This document shows, in pieces, positions 31,563-43,241 of a stretch of DNA of 64,000 nucleotides. The stretch covers positions 434,001 through 498,000 of the forward strand of contig JBBPUQ010000009.1 in NCBI GenBank assembly GCA_038501195.1. Reading direction: 5' to 3'. Every line of letters begins with the position of its first letter. Within the stretch, counting starts at the first letter, position 1. A program made the translations under genes and the position numbers. The DNA is from Nemania diffusa. Lineage: Eukaryota > Ascomycota > Sordariomycetes > Xylariales > Xylariaceae. The notes under the pieces are model-generated. The model did not search any database and was not told the DNA's origin. It saw only the letters and a program-made list of their open reading frames with translations.

Positions 31563-32994
31563 GTTGTCTGGGCAGTAATAAAATTATCAGTAAAAGCTGG
31601 CATTAATGAGCGATTTGACACGATTTGCTCAGAGTTATAACGTACCGACATAATTCTCCCCGCAGTCACTCTCTGGAGCTGCGGTGGATCGCGGTATGGC
31701 CTGATAAACTCCATCTGTTAGCGATAGGACGTCTCTCGGCAAGGAACGGCTATGCCTACTTAGGTAGCTCTGTCTGAAAGTGTGCTAGCCAGGTGCACCA
31801 CCAAACCTTATCGACCTCTCAAATCGAAGCTAAACATAGCCGAGCCGAAGTCGTGATCCAGTGATTTCGTGACGTGAGTCTGTGGGAAGAGCAACATTAT
31901 ACGCCTGTTAATAGGTAGTCTAAGTATTTGTGATGTGCTTTGTTCTAGAATATCGTTTTCTTAGATTTTCCCTCAGAAGTTCTGCCCGGTGAATGGTCCA
32001 CCCGTGCGTGATACTTCCTTCTCACGTATTTCTAGGTTTAACTACCAGCGCTAGTATTCTCAATACACGCTTATGCATATGTAAGAGGGTAAGAGTTGCT
32101 CGTTTCATAACTAGTTCTATGTGGCCAGTGTAGGCTAACGCCGGTAGAATTTGGCCGTCTCGTGGAATTGAAGATTTCGGCGATACGGAGGTGGCGGTTA
32201 CCGTCGGCCGTTATTTAAGCCTTATTTGAGATAGAGTATATCTGGATAGGATCGAGGCGGTGCAAGCAATTCAGCCACACGTGGCGGTAGCTTATAGGGG
32301 CTACCACGTCTATTCTCGGACGAGTCCTATATTTAAAGGAGCTGTACTCCTCGCTAGATGATATCTTTCGTTACTTAAGCGACTCTATATAGTCTTTTCC
32401 TTCTTCTTGTTCATAGATTTTAATAGACTGCTTAGGGCTGCCGTGTTTTGTGCGTACTTCATTAGCACACTATCTCCTATCTTCATTACCCAGAGCTATG
32501 GAATGACGGTTTATCGAAATGCGGCACCTAGAAGAGAGTGTTATCATTGGACATCATGGCTAGTCAGCTAATTATTGCAACATGCAGTCTGGATGCAAAA
32601 AAAGGGATGCCATCATATTTTATACTCGATGCGTTCTATTATATAAATATACTACCAGTGATGGTGTGGTTTCAAGTAGTGTACTAGTTAGGAGATAAAG
32701 TAGCCAGACCCCATAAAGTAGTTATATATATATAAGACCTTTGTTCTAGACCTAGAAGGTCGAGAATCCGTTGATATTTCTATCGAGCCCTATAGTACAC
32801 CCTCGGACAAAATCACCTCACAAAATCCTAGGATTTGGTGAATTCAATATATAATACGTCTTTCCACTTGAATTGAAATTTATTGATCGTTTTCGCTATC
32901 TTGAAATACTCCGAAGGCTATTAATACAGCAATCAATACAGGACTTCTCCGAGGCTATAAAAATTTTCAAGGGACTTACATTCTAGGAGACCTA
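31563..32994. other. intergenic region between two co-directional genes
   Basis: About 1.4 kb with no supported gene. It should include the BVMO promoter. An imperfect hairpin at about 32278-32310 (CACGTGGCGGTAGC...GCTACCACGT) contains CACGTG, a possible bHLH site. A TATATATATATA run lies near 32723-32733. Everything else looks neutral. Confidence 0.5.
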
Positions 32995-34149
32995 CTAGAG
33001 CCGAACGACATATTTGACTCCCGGCTTCACATCCATTAGCAAAGGCTAGACTTAATTTCACTGGAAGGGGGTGTTACCTTGCCGACGCTCTTGATAGCAT
33101 CTGATAGACCTTCTAGCGAGATTGTTTGGACTTTAGGCGTGACAGTACCCCTTTGAACAAAGCGCAGGGCTTCTATGGTGTCCGCCCGTGTGCCTGTCAA
33201 ACTGCCGACTAGCTTCACCCCCGAATCGATGAATTTGAGAGGATGAAAGCTAATGCTCTCATGCAAAGGTGGGATACCCACACAAACTATAATCCCAAAA
33301 GAGGCCACGATCTTGAAGGCGTCTTGGTAGGCCGCCTTCGCGCCTGCCGTGACGATGACTGCTTTTGCGCCTAAGCCTTCAGTGGCCTTCTGAACCGCTG
33401 ACGAAAGATCATCTCGAGCGTCGAGAAACAACTCAGCCCCGAATGCTAGGCACTGCTCTCGCATATCAGGGCTAACATCGATGGCAAGGACGCGATATCC
33501 CATCGCTCTAGCATACTGGATCCCTAGAGCGCCAACGCCTCCGCCTGCCCCAAGTATTGCCACCCACTCGCCAGGGCTCGCCTCACATACTTTGAGTGCC
33601 TTGTACGCTGTAACGCCGCCGCACAGTATCGGAGCAACCAGTTCATCCGCGATCTTCACGTCCTCTGGAATTACCATGAGATACCGCGCGGACACGCTAC
33701 AGTATTCTGCAAAAGTCCCGTTCCGCTTACGACCAGAAAATATCTCCTCGACGCACCTGGTCTCTCCGCCAGGGACGCGACAGCACAGACACTGGCCGCA
33801 GACGTCTTGGACCCAGCCCACACCAACACGATCCCCTATCTTCGCAATTGACGGGTCAACACCTGATCCGACCTTCTCGATCCTGCCGACACCTTCGTGG
33901 CCAAGAATGTCGCAGGAGGGTCCCAAGTGGCCGGCAGCAAGGGAAGCGTCAGTTCCACACACGCCCGAAACTGATATCGAAACCAAAATCTCCCAAGGCT
34001 GTATCTCAGGGATCGGTGTTTGCTGAACGTCAAAGCGGTACCCGCCATTTTCACGCTCGAGCTCATGTTAGTCCTAGGATCATGACGTGTCGTCTAAGAA
34101 AACTCACTATTAGCAGAGCAGCCCTCTGGAGACGTTGCTGGGACGCCAT
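32995..34149 (-). CDS. zinc-dependent alcohol dehydrogenase (MDR superfamily)
   Basis: Three exons: 34149-34108, 34061-33078, 33024-32995, giving 351 residues. The first intron (GTGAGT...ATGAG) joins MASQQRLQRAALLI to LERENGGYRFDV. The last (GTAACA...GTGAAG, 53 nt, branch TGCTAATG) joins KSVGK to PGVKYVVRL, which restores the usual C-terminal strand. Catalytic zinc ligands are Cys49 (SGVCGTD) and His69-Glu70 (GHEGVG), with the Cys in APILCGGVTAYKAL in the third-ligand region. The structural zinc lobe is C102-G-Q-C105-x2-C108 followed by C117, one residue longer than canonical. The nucleotide fold is WVAILGAGGGVGALGIQYAR with VLAIDVSPD. This is an NAD(P)-dependent alcohol/ketone oxidoreductase. 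Between a BVMO and a P450, it probably oxidises a hydroxylated intermediate to the ketone used by the BVMO (inference). Confidence 0.9.
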
Positions 34150-36291
34150 CGTCGTGACTGGCGCGAAGGCAAAGCGAGAGGTTGTTATTTCTATCAAGAT
34201 ATTTTAGCCCGTGTCACGATCCCATACAAAAGTAGCTGCAGAAGGTGAGGTCCCACCTTGACAACGATCTACTTTTGCAGTATTGTTGTGATATTGTGTT
34301 GCAGTTCTCTTTCGTGACAGCCAGATACTCTGTTATTTTCTGCGTATATTGATCGTTTCTATGTAATTTCTTACGTTGGCAGAGCTGTTCTCGCAGACTA
34401 TGTTGATGTACAAATAACAATGTGTTACCCGAATTTCGTTTAGCCCTCTAGGTTCGTTCTGTTCTCTACGAAAGGAGTTATATATCTCACTCAAACAATA
34501 GGTACGGGTTATGTGCCGTTTCCAAAAACCCTTCGTGATATCTTGGGCCTATCTTCCCCGCACATGTATAGGTTACTAGTCCGTCACGCGGCGTCAAATT
34601 CTCGGCCGGTCTTCCCGCGATTAGTCTTAATTCCCGACTACTATCTCGGCGATTACCCCACACACTAGGTAAGGTCGCCGTGGCACTTGATGACTAGGAT
34701 GGACTTATATGCCATACTTCATGTGTTACTGAGCAGACTCACGGGCCTTTTCCGCCAAGAAATGCATGGTTAACAAGTAGGAAAAGTTCCGCCGTAGTAT
34801 CAAGGTAAATGCCGTCTGCAATGCCGAATTTACACTCACATCAAGCTAGTACTCACAGTATGCACAGTGTATTTTAAATCGAACACTGTATAATCCCCCG
34901 AAGTGCATTAGTTAGAGCTACTTAGCGCTGTAAGTAAAACTTTAAACTGTATATGTAGTCACTGGTGTGTACTAATTTCAGTCTCTCACAGGCAGCCTCT
35001 TTTTGGTATACGGCATAAATAGCGATATGACTTGTGCTTCATTAACTTCTTATTGATAAGCTAAAAAGGTGTTCTAGTGTGGATGTTAGACTTATTGTTT
35101 AGCCAAAGTCGAACATCTAAAGTAACGATATAGATAATTCCTTTCTAGTACTAGACTCTATCTTGCGACGCTAATTCCAGTGCGGGAGGGAGATCACCGC
35201 TTCTCACTAGGGTATCCTTGACCCGAGCGTATCACCAAACTAAACTATAAAATGTCAGTTAACGGACAGACAGAGATTGTAGAAGCGGGGCGATGCCTAT
35301 TTGTCTATGCCTTCCGCATCCCTCTTACTGACATTAAGTTAGGAGGGTTATGACAGTCATATCGTAGATAAAATACCCTCTCCGACTCTCTCGGAGGCCC
35401 AAATCCTCAAACAGGATTATTCACGCCAACTTGCTTCATATCGGGGCTAGTCTCCAGATAATGATCCATCTCTGCATCGCTCCTTGGCGCGCTACAGAGT
35501 ATACAAAGGCTATCCTCTTCCAAGTATCCTTCAGGTCTCTAAGATTGAGCTCATGCAAACCGACTATACTTTGGTGCATAGACCATATTGTCAATTCTGA
35601 AGTGTCGAGGTATCGGAGAGCATTCGATTAACGAGGTGGAATTAAAACGACGATGAAAAAATTAGATTGGAAGATGCTTTCTCCTTGTACAAGTCGAGTC
35701 TTCGGTCTCGATGCAGCAGCAGCGCTGTCTCTTTCCATGCTAGCGTCTTGACTCTAGCATTTGATAGCCGCTTTACTTACCAATTGTAGTGGCATAAGGT
35801 GAGTGAGTTCATTACTGCAGCACTTGTATTATGCTTTCGCGAAAGAACTCGCGGTGTAGGTGTTAGTGATTAACTAAAGCAACACCATTAAACCATCTTA
35901 GTTATCATGTAACTGAATCTCGCCCTTCGCAGATCATCTGTGCGTATTATTTGAGCCGGTCCAACGACCTATTAATCTTCTTTGCGAAACACGCATGTTC
36001 ATCGGACCCCGAACGAAACCCGAGTCCGTCTACCCATACGCGGCAGATCGGACCACTCAATATGTGGTCACAGTATCTGAGGGGACATTTATGTGGTGTT
36101 TCATAGTATATAGCCATTGGCCGCCTAGTATATTAGATTCAGAGTGCAAAAAGGGTAAATTCATTTCAGTACCCATATCCTCGCTTCATCTATTCATCTC
36201 TACATAACATACATTTTAACAGATCCTATCACCCTAGACAAACGTCGGGACGTCCCCTCATTCTGTTCTCCATACCTCAAGAGTCTTCAAG
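34150..36291. other. 2.1-kb intergenic region, possible shared control region of ADH and P450
   Basis: ADH reads leftward and the P450 rightward from this space, so both promoters lie here. Open frames at 35431-35631 and 35995-36207 have no family resemblance. A weak palindrome, ACGTCGGGACGTCCC, sits near 36241-36256 just before the P450 start. No gene is supported. Confidence 0.5.
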
Positions 36292-38272
36292 ATGCCTAGC
36301 CTAATTGAACTTCCTGAGATGACCAAGGTCTATCTGCACGTCGCCGAGCGTCCTACCGTAGCTGTCGGTCTCGTGACCTTGGCTGCCTATATTCTCCTTG
36401 AAACTATATACAATCTCTTCTTCCATCCTTTACGGAATATCCCCGGGCCATTCTTCGCGAAACTTGGACAGTCCTGGAGAAACTACAAGTACTTTCGGGG
36501 AACTTGGCATGACGACTGTCTCAAACTACACAATCAATACGGTAATGTGGTGAGGATAGCTCCCAACGAAATCAGCTTTGTAGATGAGCAAGGACTTGAG
36601 AGCCTTTATAGTCATGGAAGACGGGTCGTCAAGGTATTTTGTATTCATTACGGTTTACTTGGCTGTCAATCGCAGCTGATGAGTGCAAAAACTGATCTGA
36701 AACTTTGTAATTATAGACCAACTGGTACGATACGTGGACGATACCAAACATGCCTGTCAGCTTCTTTGCCGCTACTGACATAAAAATGCATCGACACGTT
36801 CGCTCAAGGGTCTCAGGCGCCTACTCGATGACGTCAATGCTTTCCATGGAACCACTTATTCAGGATGTCCTTAATCTGAATCTAACACGGCTCAATGGCT
36901 TCGCAGATAGGGGCGAAGTGGTACGCATGGATAAATGGGTGGGGTTCTTCACATTTGACGTCGTCGGCCAGCTCGCCATGGGCAGCATGATCGGATTCTT
37001 AGAGCAGGGTAGAGACGTGAACGGCATTATTCAATCCGTTCATGACGGGTTCTGGTTCATGGCCAATTTGGGGAACTTCCCATTACAATCATATTGGATT
37101 AACAACCCCGTTTCAATGTTCCTTGCAAAGCATTTGGGCGGACGAAGTATAAATGCCGTCAATATCTTCATGGATTGGCTTGAACGCCAGGTCGATGAGA
37201 GAATGCGCAACGGCTTGTGCGGCGCCCGGCGAGACATGCTTCAACATTTCATTGAAGCGAAAGACCTGAATGGCAATCCGGTCACAAAAGGAGATGTGCT
37301 AACCGAAGCTTCAAACATATTAGGGTATGTTTCCTCTTTTCCTCTCTTATTACTATGATTCCCCATCTCACTACCTATGGCCACTCTAGATATTTGGACC
37401 TATGACTTTAGTATCTTTAAAATATAGATCGCTGACAATGACGTATATAGAGCTGGCGCTGGTAAGTAAACCGAGTCGTCTACCCGATGCTTTGAAATCT
37501 CTTCACATCGCTTAATCTTCTAAGTCGACTTAGCTAAGCTATTCTCATCACTGTAGATAGAACGTTGTGAATCTAACTATCAGTGCAGATACTACGTCAG
37601 TTGGTATACTCGCAATTATCGGCACCGTAATTAGCAACCCAAGAGTCATGCGAAATTTACAGCAGGAACTTGACCAGGCTCACACTGATTTATGCCTGGA
37701 AAAGGAGAATCGCGGTTTCAGGTTTAAAGAGCTTGAGAAGCTGCCATATCTTTCCGCGGTTATTACCGAGAGCACACGTCTTCACCCCTCCATTCAGTAC
37801 CAACTTCCCCGTTATGTGCCCCAAGATGGAGCCCAGATTGGACCTTACTTTATTAAGCAAGGTGCTATTGCTGGGATCAGTCCAAGAAGCATGAATCGTT
37901 CCAAAGAAATCTTCGGGGAAGATGCGGACGTTTTCCGACCCGAGCGGTGGATTCCTCAAACTTCGGAGGAAGAGCGTGCTATTAAGCAACAGGCTTTGCT
38001 CTTGACAACCGTTAGTTGACATCTCAGCTTCCGAACCACCCTTGACAGGGACCAATTACTAATCATGATTCTAGTTTGGAATGGGAAGCAGAAGTTGTGT
38101 TGGGCGGCACCTAGCAACCATTGAGATGTACAAGTACATCGCGCAGTTCTTTCATAACTTTGACGCAGAACCGGCAAGGCCCGAGAGGATGTGGAAAATC
38201 CAAACACATTGGTTGTCATTGCAGCGAGACTTCTCTATTAGGATTTCTCGAAGATCTCATTGCAAGTGTTAG
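36292..38272 (+). CDS. cytochrome P450 monooxygenase, ER-anchored
   Basis: Five exons: 36292-36633, 36717-37324, an 11-nt microexon 37451-37461, 37589-38010 and 38075-38272, giving 526 residues. The N-terminus has a membrane helix (VAVGLVTLAAYILLETIYNL) followed by a Pro-rich turn (NIPGPFFAKLG). Spliced motifs are complete: I-helix AGADTTS (A318-S324, AGAD largely encoded by the microexon), ExxR as ESTR (E381-R384), the PERF-like FRPERW, and the heme loop FGMGSRSCVGRH with Cys469 as axial ligand. Donors and acceptors are GTATTT/TAG, GTATGT/TAG, GTAAGT/CAG and GTTAGT/TAG. The style (RGTWHDDCLKLHNQYGNVVR, PRYVPQDGAQIGPYFIKQG) is that of fungal trichothecene/pisatin-demethylase-like P450s. It probably hydroxylates a lipophilic substrate, perhaps as the first step before the neighbouring ADH and BVMO. 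Confidence 0.92.
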
Positions 38273-39801
38273 TGGCAGAAAAAGACCTTTTTCATTTGTG
38301 CCAACTTATATTATTCGTTTGGCCAGTTACTCGGGGTTTGATGGAAATTGAAACTTCAAGTCGGATACTCATTTTCTTAATTCGTGATTCATTTTAACAA
38401 CGTCTGATTGAACTAAACAAAATGGATGTTGGAGCCAAGTTCAAATGTTTCTAAATTTGCCAAAACTCTCTTAAGCCACGTACCTAAACATCGCTATCTC
38501 AGATGATGGCATATTATACTGACTTTAGGGTGATCATAATATAAGTCCGTCAACTACTACTTATTAATACTTTACCCCTATATGTACATGGCCAGTCAGT
38601 GCATTTTCTAGTATCATAATCACCATACTTTAGGCCAATTGAATTAACAATTATTGCAGTCCCTACTAACTCCGACAGGTCTCATGTCGACGATTCTACC
38701 CAAGTTGTGAAGTGGGTAGCGTCTACTTATTGCGCACAACAATCACATATACTTCCCAGGCTCATTACACACAGTTTAATTGAACGCAATTTATATCATA
38801 AATTCTGACAGTGCCATTGAGACGGTGTGGGTTGCACTGTTGCAGGGGGTTGCGTTGATTAGGTCAGCGAGACCCTAGACTTTTCATTTTTCTATTTATT
38901 AGTTAGCAGGAGAGTAGTTCTCTACTAGGGAGATACATGGCACCATGGAGGTCGATGCCTTTGGCATCGACTGACTAGGTCGTTGCGCAGTATTTACAGT
39001 AGTTTTGCTACTCCAATATTATTTCGATTGCTTTTCCAGACTACTGTTATTATTGCCTCAAATCTCTAGAAGTGATTTTTCATAGCCGTGGCTAGTCCTC
39101 TAGAGTGCGTTGTGTGTATATTGCACGCATCGTTTCACCATTACTAGCAAGGAAGGAAAGAAAGACAGCCCGTGAGAAGTGACGACTATACTCCAATACT
39201 CTAGGCCACACGTGTTAATCTCGTATCACGTAATCACAAACATTCGTCCTACTTCAATAGGCAGCCTTTATACTGGCTGAGAGCAGGTAGAAAAGCATCC
39301 ACGTCATTAAAAAATAAGTCGTGATCTACTTTCTGACGAATATACGTCATAGGTTAATCACCCTAAGTCACCACATGCGCTTCATGTACTAGTAACATGA
39401 CCGTCGCCTCCAACCCATCAATGAAATAATATCTTCCGGTGGAAACCCAGGTTCATACAGAATGGGTTTCTGTTGTTTAGTTACAACTCCCTCCTAATAT
39501 TAGTCTTTTTCGAAATTGCAGGCTGAAGGTGAAAGAGTTGGGTAGCAGTGTCCCATCGTGTACTCCTACGCACTGCGTCGTAGTAGCCAAGGCATAAGCC
39601 GCATCGACAGGGGCTCAGCCTCCGTCAGACTGTTTCAGGCAGCGTGAATCCTTCGTTTCTATTTAAATCATAGGAAACTTATCTTCCTTTTATTCTACAA
39701 GCGTATTAACTACCCCATCTAGATTCGGTATGAATAGTGCTTTCCCATAATTCTCCACGCAATACCAAGATTATTTCGATTGAGAATCCCATTCGATCGC
39801 G
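38273..39801. other. 1.5-kb intergenic region
   Basis: No gene is supported; the DNA is AT-leaning with no long open frames. The last few hundred bases should hold the HET-gene promoter. A small palindromic GGTCGATGCCTTTGGCATCGACT lies at about 38950-38972 (GTCGATGCC/GGCATCGAC, 9-bp arms), which could form a hairpin; its role is unknown. Confidence 0.5.
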
Positions 39802-42800
39802 ATGCATAACGATCTCAAACAACAAGGCAGGCCCTTGTCGCCACATTTGTACACGAGAGTAGCTTCGCTATCTGAACAATTAATTAATCGCCCGGAAGCC
39901 CAGGAGTGGGCATTGAGGGACCTTAAATTTCTCATCTACGACGATACCGATGTCAGGATCAATGGCTACGATAGCGATGACGAAGAAGGCATGATGGATT
40001 ACGCGATGAAAATGTCTATGGATCCTACTATAACTTCAAAGGAAGACAATAAAAGTCACGAGATCTCTCCCAGGTCGAGAATTAGCGACGATGGTAATCA
40101 AGCGGGACCTTCTATTGAAAGACGAAAGTATGAGGATGAGAATCCGGATGTCGAGAATTCAGAATGTAGGATATGCTCTTCTTGCCCCGAGTTTCCACAT
40201 AATCACAAAACACGGAAATTTCGTCTATTCAAACCCTTTGATTCAGTACAACGCTCCACGCCCGCCAAAGACCTCAAGGCAGGGGATGTCTGTACTCACT
40301 ACGTCGCGGTGTCGTATTGTTGGCCGGCTCCAGAGCAGGATGAAGGGGCCTCGGCTGAAACAAGGTCAACATATCACGTTCGCGAGTTAGACGGCACCAC
40401 GAGGAGATGTAGGGCTCTCGATGATGTACTCGATCGGGCTGTGGATGTTGCCAATACATGCGGCCTTCGGATGATCTGGATTGACCAAGAGTGTCTCCCC
40501 CAACCTCAGGAAAATAGTCACGATGACGAAAAGTACGAACAGCAGCTTGGGGTACAAGCCATGGATATCATCTACCATCGCGCTATTGTCACAGCAGGCC
40601 TCCACGATGGAATTATAATAAACCCCCTGCAGATGGATGCCGTCAGATCTTTGATGGAGATGGACCGGCTAACAGGCCAGCCTCAAGTTAATGAGGGCTT
40701 CTTGAACCATATTCTTGACTTCCTCGATACAGTTAATCGAGATCGCTGGTATACACGAGCATGGGTTGCACAAGAAGCACTAAGTGCTGGTTCTGGTCTA
40801 ATCATCGTGCTCCGGCGAGGTAACGGAGTATCGTTCTCCTCCCGCTTGCGCATGAAGGGCGACAGATACAAGTCACCAAAACATACACTCGACCATACAC
40901 CCAGGAAAACGCCATCAGAAACGATCTGCATCCCGGTAGATGAATTTCAGCGCTTAATTCAAGCCGCCAAGCGCCTGTTAGAGCGAAACTTCTTCTTAGT
41001 CGATCAAGCACTATGTCGGATCAATGACCGGTCTCCGACTCTGATAGAAAGAGCGGGACCGATATTGGATACCGCCAAAACTCTCCATCCACGCTTAGCT
41101 ATAGCCCCGGGTCACCGAGGCCCAATCAGTATAGTTGGAGGTTTCAGCTATGGTCATCGCCGGACAGTTGATGCGGCAGGAGCACTGTCACTACTCAATA
41201 CACGTGAGTGTAGAGACCAGGAAGACCGTGTTGCTATATTCGCCAATATGTGCGGTTATGATATGCGACTCGATACTCGAGCTGTTGCTGGCAACGGCTC
41301 ACTTCGTGAAGGTCTACTAACCCTAGCTTTACTAAATGGGGATCTATCATTCCTTGTTCCTGAGGCCTACACCTCCGCCGAGATCGAGACCTTCCACGGA
41401 GGCGACAACACGCCCGAATCCGGCTACAGTTGGATGTTCCCATTCGATAGATACCCTACAAGGATTGATCACACCTCTATAAGAAACTTCAATCTGCATA
41501 AGTTCTCGGTGCCCCCGAGACTTACAGAGAAAGGCGTCAGCCTACCATCTTACGTCTGGCAAGTCGATGATGAGATAGACCTGTCTCCTATAAAATATCA
41601 ATGGGAGGAGATGTGGGAAGAGATCAAATGCCTAAAAGTTACTTTTGCGCCCAACCGAGAAAAAGAAACTCCAGAGCAGTATGCCACGCGTCACAACTCA
41701 ATCGCTACTCATTTTTCGAAGCGCGAAATTCTTAGACAAACCAAAAAGGACCTTTTCCTGAAGACAGAGCTACCACCAACATCCAAGGCCTGGGATGGTA
41801 TTGGGAGTGACGGCATCCGGGTCACACAATCCGTTGTAGCCCGTCGAGTCCAGGAGGTACCCGAGATGCAGCGCATTATAACAGAGATTATATTCGCAAT
41901 ATTACGCTATCTTTCTAACAGCGCAGTAACTGATCCCCGAGCACGGGGGCTTGCTACCAGCATCTGGCAATCCTTACGTGTAGATTCGGTCGATGATCGA
42001 ATGGACCTGCCAGATGAAGTTGGGGAAGAGTTATTTGATCATCCAAGCGTAATAGAAAATCCATTCCGAACACTCCAACTTGACATAGGCCCAGGCGGAG
42101 AGTACAGCCAGCTATGGTTTATCGATCAGATCATGCGACATGGCACACTCTGGGTTGGGCGATATCATCGAATCTCCCCACATCAGGAAGTATCGGTCTA
42201 CCCACCGACCCGACCAGTCGAACAAACGGAACCGCAGCGTGATTCCGGAGAGCAAGAGACGGAAGAAGTAGACGACACGATGGCCCTAATACCATCCAAA
42301 GGAAAGGCGCCGATGGATATAGGGCCCAGTAAATCTAAAGAACCAGAACGTCGTACATATACGAATTTGATTTTGCAGAGACAAATGAGGCGAACTATTA
42401 TGGCAGAATTGATGGCAGCACATGGGGAATCACATCGAAATATTATCCCAGCAACGATAACTACTTTTGCGGAGGGAGTGTCTACAGGGCTGTGGTCTGC
42501 CGAGTCAGAGGACCACCGTATCAGGGATCTCGTCTCGACCTTTGATGTAGGCGGTCCTTGCATGATATTAACGCCGTATAACGCGGATTGGGAGATGCTA
42601 CCACGCCCAGACCTCAGGAGCATGAGTACTTGTTGGGTCATCGAGCCTGTAGACTCCGATGATCCTAAACCTTCAGCCTCCCCAGCTACACCCCCTCAGT
42701 CAGCGACGAATGAGTTACTACAATCAGAGGGCGATATAAAACAGGGCTCAGCATCGAGCTTGGGTGAAAGTGAGGAAATGGTCCGAGAAGGTAGCACTCC

Positions 42801-42897
42801 TGCGAGCGATACCGAACAAGTCTATAGAGTTCTAGGCAAAGTGAGGGGCCTGTGGAGGTTAATGAACCCTCCTAGCCAACGTATTACTATTGTCTAA
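39802..42897 (+). CDS. large HET-domain (heterokaryon incompatibility-type) protein
   Basis: A single exon of 1031 residues. The HET domain spans about residues 165-330: YVAVSYCWPAPEQ (about 167-179), CRALDDVLDRAVDVANTCGL, RMIWIDQECLPQP, then IYHRAIVTAGL and RDRWYTRAWVAQEAL (about 312-326), which are the ordered blocks of this family. Upstream is an acidic region (DSDDEEGMMDYAMKM) and a short Cys cluster (CRICSSCPEFPHNH). Downstream is a 700-residue tail. Parts of it (ATTIKYQWEEMWEEIKCLKV-type helices, FDVGGPCMILTPYNADWEML) look structured, and a disordered acidic C-terminus follows. No NACHT, ankyrin or WD repeats are visible. HET proteins mediate non-self recognition and cell death between fungal strains; here that is a family inference. 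No frameshifts are seen. Confidence 0.9.
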   Translation: MHNDLKQQGRPLSPHLYTRVASLSEQLINRPEAQEWALRDLKFLIYDDTDVRINGYDSDDEEGMMDYAMKMSMDPTITSKEDNKSHEISPRSRISDDGNQAGPSIERRKYEDENPDVENSECRICSSCPEFPHNHKTRKFRLFKPFDSVQRSTPAKDLKAGDVCTHYVAVSYCWPAPEQDEGASAETRSTYHVRELDGTTRRCRALDDVLDRAVDVANTCGLRMIWIDQECLPQPQENSHDDEKYEQQLGVQAMDIIYHRAIVTAGLHDGIIINPLQMDAVRSLMEMDRLTGQPQVNEGFLNHILDFLDTVNRDRWYTRAWVAQEALSAGSGLIIVLRRGNGVSFSSRLRMKGDRYKSPKHTLDHTPRKTPSETICIPVDEFQRLIQAAKRLLERNFFLVDQALCRINDRSPTLIERAGPILDTAKTLHPRLAIAPGHRGPISIVGGFSYGHRRTVDAAGALSLLNTRECRDQEDRVAIFANMCGYDMRLDTRAVAGNGSLREGLLTLALLNGDLSFLVPEAYTSAEIETFHGGDNTPESGYSWMFPFDRYPTRIDHTSIRNFNLHKFSVPPRLTEKGVSLPSYVWQVDDEIDLSPIKYQWEEMWEEIKCLKVTFAPNREKETPEQYATRHNSIATHFSKREILRQTKKDLFLKTELPPTSKAWDGIGSDGIRVTQSVVARRVQEVPEMQRIITEIIFAILRYLSNSAVTDPRARGLATSIWQSLRVDSVDDRMDLPDEVGEELFDHPSVIENPFRTLQLDIGPGGEYSQLWFIDQIMRHGTLWVGRYHRISPHQEVSVYPPTRPVEQTEPQRDSGEQETEEVDDTMALIPSKGKAPMDIGPSKSKEPERRTYTNLILQRQMRRTIMAELMAAHGESHRNIIPATITTFAEGVSTGLWSAESEDHRIRDLVSTFDVGGPCMILTPYNADWEMLPRPDLRSMSTCWVIEPVDSDDPKPSASPATPPQSATNELLQSEGDIKQGSASSLGESEEMVREGSTPASDTEQVYRVLGKVRGLWRLMNPPSQRITIV

Positions 42898-43241
42898 TTC
42901 TTTCGGTTGCTGTTGAAACACGACAAGCCACATTTCGTGTGGTTTATGCAGATGTATAACAAGATATATAAATTCTAGCGAGCTGTTGAGAACACTCTTT
43001 CCTTCTATGCAGGCATAATACACACACATTCTTGATTAGTTCTTCCCCCTTTCTGTTGCTCTGGCTTTTAAAAGGAGGCCGATATTACCTATTTCACTAG
43101 GTCAGCTGTCGTTTTCGCGTGATCAACGCAATCATGGAGATTAAACTAGTTGAACCCATCACAATATATCCTATTGTCCATTTTTGTAGTAACTATAAAT
43201 GTTTCATACAGAATATATAACCATTTCAAGCTCTTTATCAG
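42898..43241. other. short intergenic region between convergent genes
   Basis: About 340 bp between the HET gene (+) and the 3' end of the membrane-protein gene (-). It is AT-rich with no coding frame. Confidence 0.5.

Noticed and set aside
32278..32310. Imperfect hairpin with CACGTG
   Set aside because: Too short and isolated to call a terminator, riboswitch or element; noted only as a possible transcription-factor site.
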